Positions 56,369-64,000 of a DNA stretch of 64,000 nucleotides are shown here, piece after piece. How positions within the stretch are numbered: position 1 is the first letter of the stretch; each line of letters opens with the position of its first letter. Source of the stretch: an uncultured Clostridia bacterium (GTDB taxonomy: Bacteria; Bacillota; Clostridia; Oscillospirales; Ruminococcaceae); assembly GCA_947624675.1 (NCBI GenBank), contig CANQLI010000005.1, forward strand, positions 1 to 64,000, written 5' to 3'. Both the position numbers and the translations under genes were made by a program. The notes under the pieces were generated by a model that had not been told where the DNA came from, ran no database searches, and saw only the letters and a program-made list of their open reading frames with translations.

Positions 56369-58282
56369 TCAGTATTCAGAGACTTCCGCCTCAATCTCCT
56401 CTTTTAAATCATTCATTTTGTCCTTTGGATAAACCTTCTGAGCGTCTGATAAAAACTTATCCATATCGAAATTTACCAGTTCATCGTCATAATATTCCCA
56501 GTAGTCTATTCCGTATTCGTCATTTAGTTTATCAAGATTAGGTGTATCGTTTATATAATAAGTATACTCCTCCTCGATGCTCTCCTTAAGCTTATCCATT
56601 TTTTCCTTTGGATAAACCTTCTGAGCATCCGACAAAAACTTCTCCATATCAAATTCAGTGAAGTCATCGTTATAATAATCGAAGAAATCAATGCCGTAAT
56701 TATCCACAAGGTCATATAGTGGGTCATTGTCATAATCAACTTTCTCATCTTCATCTGACGGATAATCGTACGAATTTGATTCAGGCGAAATCATTTCACT
56801 AAGCTTTTCACCAATATCCACGCCGATAGCATCGGATATTTTATCCTGCCAAGCGCTCAATTTATCATCTGAAAACATTGATAAGATTTCGTCTTCTGTA
56901 AGGCACTCGCTGTCACTCGGGAGCTTTATATCACTTGCGTCAGTCTGCTCATAGTTATACTGATAGCTCAATAAGTTGGTAGTATTATTACCCTGCTCAA
57001 TAAATAATTCTCCGGTCTCATCCTGGCTACGGTCATCTCCCTTGCATTTTGCATCATAAACGACATTTACCAACTGTAAGCCTAAGCCTGCTGAAACAGA
57101 TACTCCCGCTTTGATATCAGCATTAAAAGTGCCAATATCCTTGTTTACCATTTTAAAACCGTCGATCTCAACAGAAATCTCACCTACTGACACCGATGTC
57201 ACACTAAGTCCTTTATTCGGACGCACCCTAAGGTCAATATTCAGTTTATCTCCGTCAGGCACAGCAGTAAGTGATATTTCAGATTTACCTTCATCCTCAT
57301 TATCCGACTTTAAGATAAACATATACCCTTCATCTGTATCGGCTGATACGAAATAGTTTTTATTGTCTATGCCAAGACCGGAAAGCTCCCCGTCATAATA
57401 ATACAATGTGACCTTATCCACATCATTATCAAGGAAAAATTTGCTCTCGTAAGGAGCAAACATATTATTTATGAATTCCTCATAATCAATATCTCCTGAA
57501 ACTACTTTTTTTATATTTTCAGAGCCAAGCAAAGCCTCTTTAGCGGCGTTTACACACTTTTTAGTCACTTCATCGGTCATTTTTATCTTCTTTGTCTCAA
57601 AAACTGCTTCAATTCCGTTTTTCTTAACAGTTTTCTCGCCTGACGCATCAGTATCGGGTAAAGACTTTTCAACGGCAGTTATGACCCCGTCTATATCTGA
57701 TACTATTCCCTTTATATCTATATTTTTTAAAGCATCCTCCACCATATCAGCAGGTATCGCTTTATTGTACATCAAATCTGAGTCTGACAATGAATATGTA
57801 GTGCTTATTACATCCTTAAATCCAGATAAAATGTCACTGATTTCATAATTTTCAACAGGTACCTTTATATACTTATCACTAAGATCATTGATCTTAATAT
57901 ACATATTGCCGTCAGATTGATTAAGCGCCGCAACTGTATCAACATCAACCAGGTCCTTACCGTCATAGTTGATACCCAGTCCGTTTCCGATAACTCCTCC
58001 CTTTACTTTCAATTCATCATTTATTGATATTTCCTTTATATCCTTTCCTATAAGATTGTCAATAAATTCCCCCGGATCGACAGTTATCTGTACCTTGCTT
58101 CCTATTTTTTTATCACCGGCAAGACCTATAGTATTTTTAAGACTTAACGATGTAGATTCTGCTGCATTTATTAAAAGGTCCTTCGCGCTCTCTTTATTTT
58201 CCTTTTCACAGGCACTAAGCATACAAGCTGAAGCGGCAACAGCCACACAGCAGGATAATAATCTCAATAAATATTTTTTCAT
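56369..58282 (-). CDS. Repeat-bearing lipoprotein of unknown function
   Basis: 637 residues. The lipobox is MLSAC after a 20-residue hydrophobic signal. A large soluble domain (about 30-470) alternates strands and acidic loops, resembling clostridial lipoproteins with no known function. The C terminus carries two 61-residue-spaced repeats, each with YGIDxxxYY, FDMxKFLSDAQKVYPKxKM and an acidic helix. ATG 58282 has AAGGAGG upstream. An in-frame start at 58324 is too early. It is monocistronic. Overall composition is strongly acidic. Confidence 0.75.
   Translation of the reverse strand: MKKYLLRLLSCCVAVAASACMLSACEKENKESAKDLLINAAESTSLSLKNTIGLAGDKKIGSKVQITVDPGEFIDNLIGKDIKEISINDELKVKGGVIGNGLGINYDGKDLVDVDTVAALNQSDGNMYIKINDLSDKYIKVPVENYEISDILSGFKDVISTTYSLSDSDLMYNKAIPADMVEDALKNIDIKGIVSDIDGVITAVEKSLPDTDASGEKTVKKNGIEAVFETKKIKMTDEVTKKCVNAAKEALLGSENIKKVVSGDIDYEEFINNMFAPYESKFFLDNDVDKVTLYYYDGELSGLGIDNKNYFVSADTDEGYMFILKSDNEDEGKSEISLTAVPDGDKLNIDLRVRPNKGLSVTSVSVGEISVEIDGFKMVNKDIGTFNADIKAGVSVSAGLGLQLVNVVYDAKCKGDDRSQDETGELFIEQGNNTTNLLSYQYNYEQTDASDIKLPSDSECLTEDEILSMFSDDKLSAWQDKISDAIGVDIGEKLSEMISPESNSYDYPSDEDEKVDYDNDPLYDLVDNYGIDFFDYYNDDFTEFDMEKFLSDAQKVYPKEKMDKLKESIEEEYTYYINDTPNLDKLNDEYGIDYWEYYDDELVNFDMDKFLSDAQKVYPKDKMNDLKEEIEAEVSEY
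56372..56704 (-). repeat. Tandem 183-bp coding repeat at the end of the lipoprotein gene
   Basis: Two copies, 56522-56704 (first, 61 codons) and 56372-56521 (second, 50 codons). They share the protein pattern YGID...FDMxKFLSDAQKVYPK. The DNA is nearly identical across the FLSDAQKVYPK stretch, which suggests recent duplication or gene conversion of that module. Confidence 0.85.
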
Positions 58283-58378
58283 ATAAATGCCTCCTTTGAC
58301 GATTGAAATTATACCACCAATCAATACTTATGTCAACAAAAAATGCGAAACTTTCGCTTCGCACATTAAGATAAATTA

Positions 58379-59191
58379 TCAATTAAACTCAAAACCTGCT
58401 TCCCTTATCCTGTCAATAACATCTCCTAAGATGTTGGCATTCGTTTCAGATACCGAGTGCAGAAGATATATTGCACCTTCGTGTGCGGCATTTATAAGCT
58501 TTTCCGTAGAAGCTGCCTCGTCAGGCTGATTCTCGGTGTCCCAGTCCTCATAAGCGTAGCTCCAAAATACGGATTTATAACCGCAGTTTTTCACTACCGC
58601 CAAGGCCTTTTCTGAGTATTCACCTTTTGGGAAACGGAACAAATTCATCTCATAGTCAAAGGTTTCCTTTATATAGTCGTGAACGTCCATTATCTCTTCC
58701 TTCATATCATCCACAGAAATACCCGGGAATGAAGGGTGATTTGTAGAGTGGTTTGCGACCGTATGACCTTCGTCTATCATTCTCTTTATTAGTTCCGGAT
58801 TTTTCTCGGCGTAATCCTTAAGGACAAAAAATACGGCGCTGACCTTTTTTTCTTTAAGGGTATCCAATATTTTTGCAGTATATCCGTTTTCGTAACCCTG
58901 ATCAAAAGTAAGAGTTATTTTCTTGCTGTCTGGTGAATATGCGTATCCATCAAGCTCTTGGTACTGTTCGTTAAACTGTTTCGCTCCTAGCGGAAGGTTA
59001 TTTTCATCTACCTCTTTCCCCTGTCCGTATCCGCAAAGTGTTTCATCAAGACCATTCAGGTCAATGCTATCAGTTGTTATCTCCTCATTTACCTTACCTA
59101 CTGCGGCAGAGTCACTTTCGGGATTGTTATCGTTCGCCTTACATCCGCAGAAAAGCAGTGCGGGCAGTAGCAACAAAGCAAGCTTTTTCAT
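58379..59191 (-). CDS. pdaA: PdaA-like polysaccharide deacetylase (cortex muramic delta-lactam)
   Basis: 270 residues. A lipoprotein signal (FCGC lipobox) precedes a NodB deacetylase domain. TLTFDQGYENGYT corresponds to the PdaA pattern (TFDNGYENGYT) rather than the usual TFDDG. The metal site is HSTNHPSFPG, the substrate Arg lies in LFRFPKGEYSEKAL, and the end is GAIYLLHSVSETNANIL. This matches B. subtilis PdaA closely along its length. PdaA removes an acetyl group on the way to muramic delta-lactam, the mark that germination lytic enzymes recognise. A forespore promoter was not identified. Confidence 0.88.
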   Translation of the reverse strand: MKKLALLLLPALLFCGCKANDNNPESDSAAVGKVNEEITTDSIDLNGLDETLCGYGQGKEVDENNLPLGAKQFNEQYQELDGYAYSPDSKKITLTFDQGYENGYTAKILDTLKEKKVSAVFFVLKDYAEKNPELIKRMIDEGHTVANHSTNHPSFPGISVDDMKEEIMDVHDYIKETFDYEMNLFRFPKGEYSEKALAVVKNCGYKSVFWSYAYEDWDTENQPDEAASTEKLINAAHEGAIYLLHSVSETNANILGDVIDRIREAGFEFN

Positions 59192-59282
59192 ATAAACATC
59201 TCCTTTTTTAAATATCCTTTGTAATTAAAAATTTTTTATGCTTGGAAAATATTCGCTTAAGTTTTAATTACAAACATAAAAC

Positions 59283-59311
59283 TTGAAAACCTACAAAAAA
59301 TATGTTATTAT
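59283..59311 (+). promoter_or_regulatory. Promoter of the Rrf2 regulator
   Basis: TTGAAA (59283-59288) and TATTAT (59306-59311) have a 17-base spacer. Confidence 0.7.
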
Positions 59312-59339
59312 AGAAATATATAAAAAAAGAGGTGTAAAG

Positions 59340-59777
59340 ATGAAGATTTCAACAAAGGGGCGTTATGCTTTAAGAATGTTAATAGACCTTGCCTCACACA
59401 ATAACGGAGAATTTATTGCTCTTAAAGAAATAGCCGAAAGACAAAACATTTCAAAAAAATACCTTGAACAGATAATACCTGTACTCAGCAAATCTAATAT
59501 CGTCATTACCAACCGCGGATTCAAAGGAGGATACAAACTTGCTAAGGATCCGTCTAAGTACACGATAGGTGAAATCTTAAGGCTTACAGAAGGAAGTCTT
59601 TCTCCTGTTCCCTGTCTTGACTATGATCCTATCGGATGTGAAAGAATAAGGGAGTGCTCAACTATTGAGTTTTGGAAAGGATTAAAAAGCGTTATAGATG
59701 AATATGTGGATTCGGTAACTCTCAAGGACTTGATCGATAAACAAAATGAACGATTAACGAACGATTATATGATTTAA
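59340..59777 (+). CDS. Rrf2 family transcriptional regulator (IscR-like)
   Basis: 145 residues. A winged helix-turn-helix (about 1-65) begins MKISTKGRYALRMLIDLASH and continues IALKEIAERQNISKKYLEQIIPVLSKSNIVITNRGFKGGYKLAK. Three Cys in the dimerisation region (CLDYDPIGCERIREC) match the spacing pattern of Fe-S-sensing IscR. The gene is not next to iscS-iscU (40.1-41.8 kb). ATG 59340 follows AAGAGGTG. An earlier in-frame TTG at 59283 would overlap the promoter. It may sense Fe-S status and act on the Isc genes at a distance. Confidence 0.85.
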   Translation: MKISTKGRYALRMLIDLASHNNGEFIALKEIAERQNISKKYLEQIIPVLSKSNIVITNRGFKGGYKLAKDPSKYTIGEILRLTEGSLSPVPCLDYDPIGCERIRECSTIEFWKGLKSVIDEYVDSVTLKDLIDKQNERLTNDYMI

Positions 59778-59849
59778 ATATTATACTTGAAAAATGTGTA
59801 TTTATGTGTTAAAATTCAATTACTGACAGTTTGGAAAGGAAATGTTAAA

Positions 59850-60695
59850 ATGAAAAAAATCATCAGCGGAAAAGTAAGAGAAGTATACGATCTTGAAAAC
59901 GGACAGCTTGTAATAGTTACCACCGATAGGATCTCGGCATTCGATGTTATACTGCCGACCGAGATACCTGACAAGGGTAAGGTTTTAAACCAGATGTCAC
60001 TTTTTTGGTTCGATTATGTTAAGGACATAATCCCTAATCATATAATCTCAAGCGACTTAAAGGATATGCCGATAGAATTTCAAAAGCCGGAGTACGAAGG
60101 AAGAACTATCCTCGTAAAAAAGCTTAATATGCTGAGCTTTGAATTTATAGTTAGAGGATATATGTTTGGAAGTATGTGGGAGGCTTACAAAAAAGGCGAA
60201 GAGTTCTGCGGACAGAAATTTGACAAGGAATATCAACAGGCGCAGAAGCTTGACGAGCCGATGTTCACCCCGTCTACAAAAGCCAGTGAAGGACACGATA
60301 TATATGTCAGCTTTGACGAAATGGCAAACAGCATCGGAAAAGACCTTGCAGAAAAGGTCAGAGATGTTTCAATAAAACTTTATAACAAGTGCTTTGAATA
60401 TGCAAAGGATCACGGAATCATTTTAGTTGACACTAAATTTGAATTCGGACTTGACGAAAACGGCGTCCTTACAATAGCCGATGAGCTTTTTACCCCAGAT
60501 TCCTCGCGCTTCTGGGATGCGGATGAATACAAGATCGGCACAAGCCCTAAGAGCTTTGACAAACAGTTTGTAAGAGACTGGCTCAAAGAAATGGGGATCG
60601 ACGGAAAGGAAGGTATACAACCTCTGCCAACGGATGTTGTAGAAAACACCAGCCGCATTTACAAAGAAGGACTTAAAAGACTAAAGGGAGAATGA
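59850..60695 (+). CDS. purC: Phosphoribosylaminoimidazole-succinocarboxamide synthase
   Basis: SAICAR synthase of purine synthesis. 281 residues, normal length. The ATP-binding start is ISGKVREVYDL, and TTDRISAFDVILP and NHIISSD follow. The substrate-binding block is EFIVRGYMFGSMWEAYKKG. VDTKFEFGLD lies near the C terminus. ATG 59850 follows GGAAAGGAAAT and is preferred to an in-frame start at 59787. Other pur genes are not adjacent. Confidence 0.95.
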   Translation: MKKIISGKVREVYDLENGQLVIVTTDRISAFDVILPTEIPDKGKVLNQMSLFWFDYVKDIIPNHIISSDLKDMPIEFQKPEYEGRTILVKKLNMLSFEFIVRGYMFGSMWEAYKKGEEFCGQKFDKEYQQAQKLDEPMFTPSTKASEGHDIYVSFDEMANSIGKDLAEKVRDVSIKLYNKCFEYAKDHGIILVDTKFEFGLDENGVLTIADELFTPDSSRFWDADEYKIGTSPKSFDKQFVRDWLKEMGIDGKEGIQPLPTDVVENTSRIYKEGLKRLKGE

Positions 60696-60782
60696 TTTTA
60701 GTAAGCTAATCGCTACGGTAACTCAAAAACTGTTTAGAAAATTAGTACCTAAAATAAGGGAATATACTCTTTGTTATAACAT

Positions 60783-60809
60783 AACCGACAGATAAATAAA
60801 CTGTCGGTT
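60783..60809. terminator. Terminator between purC and the MFS gene
   Basis: 9-bp stem AACCGACAG (60783-60791) / CTGTCGGTT (60801-60809), followed by TTATTTTG on the plus strand. Confidence 0.82.
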
Positions 60810-61982
60810 TTATTTTGCTTTATTTTTTCTAATAAGTGAAATACCTATAACCATAATCAACGGAAACAGAGCCGCCGCAAGAAGCCCGGTTTTAAGATTG
60901 CCTGAGGCATCTCCGACAAATCCCGCAAGAATAGGACCAGATGAACAGCCAGCGTCTCCGGCAAGAGCAAGTATTGCAAACATAGCAGTTCCACCCTGAG
61001 GATACTTTTGTGCCGCGAGGCTGTATGTACCGGGCCACATAATCCCAACAGAAAGACCGCACAATGCACAGCCTATAAGCGAGATTATCGGTAATGGAGC
61101 AAAAACTACGGTTAGATAGCTTATAACACATAAAACTCCGCTTGCAAATATAAAAAATCTAAGATTCATTTTTGTTCCGAATAGCCCGTAAACTGTTCTC
61201 GAAAGTCCCATAAGTACTGCAAATGCACACGGTCCGAGAAGGTCGCCAAGAGTTTTTGACACTCCAAGCACCTCCTCGGCGAAAAGAGATGCCCACTGAC
61301 TCATCGCAAGCTCACTTGCTCCCGCACAAAGCATAAGTATCAGAAACAGCCAGAATACCTTTACCGTAAAAAGCTTTCGCACAGGTGTTGATTTACCGTT
61401 TTCATTTAACTGTCTTATCGGAACTTTTAAAAACAGGAAAGTATTAAACAACGGTATAAGCGCCCATATAAAAGGAAGAAATCTCCACCTTAACACTCCG
61501 AATGTGACAAAAAACAATGTTGAAAGCAGTACCACAAGGACCTGTCCCCAACAGTAAAATGAATGTAAAAGGCTCATAGCTGAAGCCTTTTCATCTCCCG
61601 GGAGCGCCTCAACCACCGGAGATATAACTACCTCGGTAAGACCTCCTCCGACAGAACACACAGCAGAGCATATCAACAGCCCTGCAAACGGTGAAATTAC
61701 AAACGGTAAAGTCCCGTACCCGACAAGACCGGCGACAGCAAATATATGTGCGATCACGCAGGCAGACCTATATCCTATTTTATCGACAAAATTCGCTGAT
61801 GCCACATCTGTAATTATCTGAACCCCGAAGTTCATAGTGATAAGTAAGCTTATCTTGTCAAGTGAGAGTAAAAACTCTCTCTGAAAAGAAACAAACAACA
61901 AAGGCGCAAGATTATTTATTATTGCCTGAGTGATATACCCGATATAAGCGGCGTATTTTGTATGTTTATAGGTCAATGACAT
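60810..61982 (-). CDS. Major facilitator superfamily transporter
   Basis: 390 residues with about 12 hydrophobic segments, the standard MFS plan. A family-type loop between segments 2 and 3 reads NFVDKIGYRSACVI. It resembles fucose/sugar-type permeases in a cytoplasmic loop after segment 6. The substrate is unknown. An imperfect GGAGG site precedes the ATG. Divergent from comEC, each with its own promoter in the 196-base spacer. Confidence 0.88.
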   Translation of the reverse strand: MSLTYKHTKYAAYIGYITQAIINNLAPLLFVSFQREFLLSLDKISLLITMNFGVQIITDVASANFVDKIGYRSACVIAHIFAVAGLVGYGTLPFVISPFAGLLICSAVCSVGGGLTEVVISPVVEALPGDEKASAMSLLHSFYCWGQVLVVLLSTLFFVTFGVLRWRFLPFIWALIPLFNTFLFLKVPIRQLNENGKSTPVRKLFTVKVFWLFLILMLCAGASELAMSQWASLFAEEVLGVSKTLGDLLGPCAFAVLMGLSRTVYGLFGTKMNLRFFIFASGVLCVISYLTVVFAPLPIISLIGCALCGLSVGIMWPGTYSLAAQKYPQGGTAMFAILALAGDAGCSSGPILAGFVGDASGNLKTGLLAAALFPLIMVIGISLIRKNKAK

Positions 61983-62047
61983 AATTCCTCCAATTTTATG
62001 TACTGATTTCTTTTAAAGCTTAGATGAAACATCATAAAGCACCGTAC

Positions 62048-62076
62048 ATTTTATCATACTAAAAATACAATGTCAA
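62048..62076 (-). promoter_or_regulatory. Promoter of the MFS gene
   Basis: TTGACA (62071-62076) and TAAAAT (62048-62053) have a 17-base spacer on the minus strand. Confidence 0.8.
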
Positions 62077-62110
62077 CAATAAAATCTAAAATAAATCAAC
62101 CTACCGGTAA

Positions 62111-62139
62111 TTGAAATCCATCTGATAATATGATATAAT
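62111..62139 (+). promoter_or_regulatory. Promoter of comEC
   Basis: TTGAAA (62111-62116) and TATAAT (62134-62139) have a 17-base spacer, 40 bases before the ATG. Confidence 0.82.
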
Positions 62140-62178
62140 CGTATTGTCTATAATAGGATAAAAAAAGGAGCTGTTACT

Positions 62179-64000
62179 ATGAAGCGCAAGATGGCATATA
62201 TAGGTCTTTCATATGCAGCCGCACTTTTTATCGCTTCTTTTTTGTCGTATTCTGTGTCGTTTTTAATGTCTGCCGTTTTGCTTTTAGCTTCGGCGGCATT
62301 ATTTTTTACGCTGAAAATCAACCGCACAGTCGCTGTGACAATATGTGTAAGTATTTGTATAGGCTTTCTTTCGAGCGCTTTTTACGCTTATTTAATTAAG
62401 GATCCGACCTTAAGCCTTTCAGGAAAAGAGTTGACCGTAGATGGCTATGTAAAAGACTTTTCACATTACTCCTCTGATACTATGCGGATAAGTGTATCCG
62501 GTAAAGCGGACGGCATTCCTTGTGAGGTCAGCTTTTTTACTGATTCCTGCGAACTGGATTATTACGATGCCGTGACTGTAAAAGCCACGCTGAATGAAAT
62601 AGAAAACGATATTGATTTTTCATCAAAGGACTATTATTCATCAAAAGGCATTTATCTTGAAGGTGATAATGTCACCGATATTGAAGTTAGACACACAAAT
62701 TTTTCATTAAGAAGGCTGATACTTAAATACCGTGATTTTCTGTTTGATAAGATAACCGAATTTCTTCCGGGCGATTCGGGAGGATTTTTAGGCGCTATGT
62801 TATGCGGAGATAAATCCTCGCTTTCAGACGATGCGAAACAGTCGCTATACCGCTCGGGGCTTGGACATATTTTCGCTTTGTCAGGAACACATCTTGTGAT
62901 TATTACATCGCTTATATACTCGGTACTTTCTATTTTTCTTGGTAATAAAAAGCTTATAGGTGGGATAACACTTATTTTTATAGCAGCGTTTGTAGTTTTT
63001 GCAGGAGCGAGTGTTTCAGTTTTGCGTGCGGCACTTATGTCTGCGTTGGTGCATTCCGCTTCGCTTTTTAACCGAAAAGCCGACCCGCTTAACTCGCTCG
63101 GCTTAAGCGCATTTATTATCCTGATTTTTTCTCCTTACGCTGTAACAAGCGCTTCATTTATACTTTCCTTTGCGGGAGCTTTCGCAGTTTCGGTCATATC
63201 GCCGATGCTATTGAAGCGTTTTGATAAAACACGCTTTTACAGTCTTCTTTCGGTCGTAATGCCTCCGCTCACAGCAAGTCTTGTAACAATTCCTGTTTCA
63301 TTGTTTTATTTTAATGAGGTTTCCTTGATATCACCATTGACAAATATTCTTCTTATACATATGTCGACCTTTTCTCTTACCGTAACGGCTCTTGCGGCAG
63401 TATTTGGCGGATTCAGTATTATTTCAAATCCGCTTTTGTTTATAGCTTCTATCCCTGTAAAGGCTGTTTTGAAACTATCCTCACTCTTAAGCTCTCTCCC
63501 CTTTTCATATATTGGCACTTCCAGTGTTTTAATCAACCTTGTTGTCATAGCATTATGCTCATCTGTACTTATACTTCTTATAAGGTCTGGCTCACTTTCA
63601 AAAGCCTTGATACGCTCTTACTCCGCCTTTTGTATCGCGCTTTCATTTTCACTGCTTTACAAATTATTTTTCTTAAACGAACTTTCTATATACTATATAG
63701 CTAAAAGCTCCTCACAGGCGGTTATCGCAACAAACGGAAGCTGCTGTGCCGTCTTTGATATAGGCGGAAAAGGAGATTGTGCCGACGCGGTAAATGATAT
63801 TCTAGAAAAGCGTTTAATAGGTTCGGCTGACTTGTTTATGTGTAAAAATCCATCATATATCAAAGCCTGCTATAATGACGCTCTCAGCTCGGATATACTA
63901 TCATATAATCCTATTGAACAAAGCGAGTTAAGTATTCCTCCTCTCGGCATATCAGCCGTTTTTGAAAATAATGTACTTAAAATGTATCACGACGGAAAAA
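62179..64000 (+). CDS. comEC: ComEC/Rec2 DNA internalisation membrane protein (3' end outside window)
   Basis: At least 607 residues, open to the window edge. N-terminal helices (about 10-70) lead to an OB-like extracellular domain (DUF4131 type). The ComEC core follows, with FLGAMLCGDKSSLSDDAKQSLYRSGLGHIFALSGTHLVI and ASVSVLRAALMSALVHSASLFNRKADPLNSLGLSAF. Eight or more helices form the transformation pore. From about residue 510 a beta-lactamase-like domain begins (AVIATNGSCCAVFDIGGKGDCADAV). The HxHxDH metal motif expected next is not seen in the visible part. AAAGGAG precedes the ATG. Confidence 0.9.
   Translation, partial: MKRKMAYIGLSYAAALFIASFLSYSVSFLMSAVLLLASAALFFTLKINRTVAVTICVSICIGFLSSAFYAYLIKDPTLSLSGKELTVDGYVKDFSHYSSDTMRISVSGKADGIPCEVSFFTDSCELDYYDAVTVKATLNEIENDIDFSSKDYYSSKGIYLEGDNVTDIEVRHTNFSLRRLILKYRDFLFDKITEFLPGDSGGFLGAMLCGDKSSLSDDAKQSLYRSGLGHIFALSGTHLVIITSLIYSVLSIFLGNKKLIGGITLIFIAAFVVFAGASVSVLRAALMSALVHSASLFNRKADPLNSLGLSAFIILIFSPYAVTSASFILSFAGAFAVSVISPMLLKRFDKTRFYSLLSVVMPPLTASLVTIPVSLFYFNEVSLISPLTNILLIHMSTFSLTVTALAAVFGGFSIISNPLLFIASIPVKAVLKLSSLLSSLPFSYIGTSSVLINLVVIALCSSVLILLIRSGSLSKALIRSYSAFCIALSFSLLYKLFFLNELSIYYIAKSSSQAVIATNGSCCAVFDIGGKGDCADAVNDILEKRLIGSADLFMCKNPSYIKACYNDALSSDILSYNPIEQSELSIPPLGISAVFENNVLKMYHDGK

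Overview
This window looks like the chromosome of a spore-forming, low-GC Gram-positive anaerobe of the class Clostridia, most likely Oscillospiraceae/Ruminococcaceae. The evidence is the 16S rRNA signature, the many sporulation genes (spoIVA, a sipL-like gene, spoVAD/spoVAE, spmA/spmB, a SpoVB-like flippase, a SpoIIM-like gene, pdaA), strong GGAGG ribosome-binding sites, sigma-A promoters with 17-base spacers, and a folate ECF transporter gene behind a tetrahydrofolate riboswitch. A position near [Eubacterium] siraeum is possible but unproven. Nearly all the DNA is ordinary, tightly packed chromosome. I see no insertion sequence, prophage, CRISPR array or defence island.

Layout. 1-1250: the 5' part of a 16S rRNA gene on the minus strand, with its leader and promoter. 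1255-12162 (minus): an ABC-2 exporter pair, Hsp20, a five-tRNA operon (Val-Asp-Gly-Phe-Cys), Hsp33, a methyltransferase, a YerC-type regulator, lon-engB, rpsF-ssb-rpsR and a zinc-ribbon membrane protein. 12329-13447 (plus): prfB. 13501-25076 (minus): DUF624, SpoIIM-like, proC, riboswitch-controlled folT, pfkA, a zinc-ribbon/pseudokinase/PASTA protein, a zinc-ribbon membrane protein, and a divergent type IIA topoisomerase pair. 25247-28259 (plus): the sipL-like gene and spoIVA. 28575-31010 (minus): a pilin-like protein, a PII-like protein and prmA. 31479-33020 (plus): rsmD, coaD and a coiled-coil protein. 33130-39337 (minus): four tandem paralogous solute-binding lipoproteins with no transporter genes beside them. 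39593-41769 (plus): rnhA, iscS, iscU. 41894-45878 (minus): phosphoglucomutase, spoVAE, spoVAD and a membrane protein. 46099-56315 (plus): rpmE, yigZ, a dgt-like gene, a lipoprotein, dnaG, rpoD, a degenerate GH25 protein, spmA/spmB, a spoVB-like gene, mazG, rqcP. 56369-59191 (minus): a repeat-bearing lipoprotein and pdaA. 59340-60695 (plus): an Rrf2 regulator and purC. 60810-61982 (minus): an MFS transporter. 62179 to the end (plus): comEC, cut by the window edge.

Functional themes. Translation and nucleic-acid maintenance (rRNA, tRNAs, ribosomal proteins S6, S18 and L31, prfB, prmA, rsmD, rqcP, dnaG, rpoD, topoisomerase) alternates with spore morphogenesis: coat basement layer, cortex modification, dipicolinate channel and dehydration. 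Fe-S assembly, folate uptake, glycolysis and purine synthesis make up the rest. The least expected items are proteins that keep a family fold while losing its catalytic residues (a PASTA pseudokinase, a GH25-like protein, and the C-terminal domain of ComEC as far as it is visible) and the block of four orphan solute-binding proteins. No new multi-gene system is evident. The pseudokinase and the binding-protein array are the best leads.
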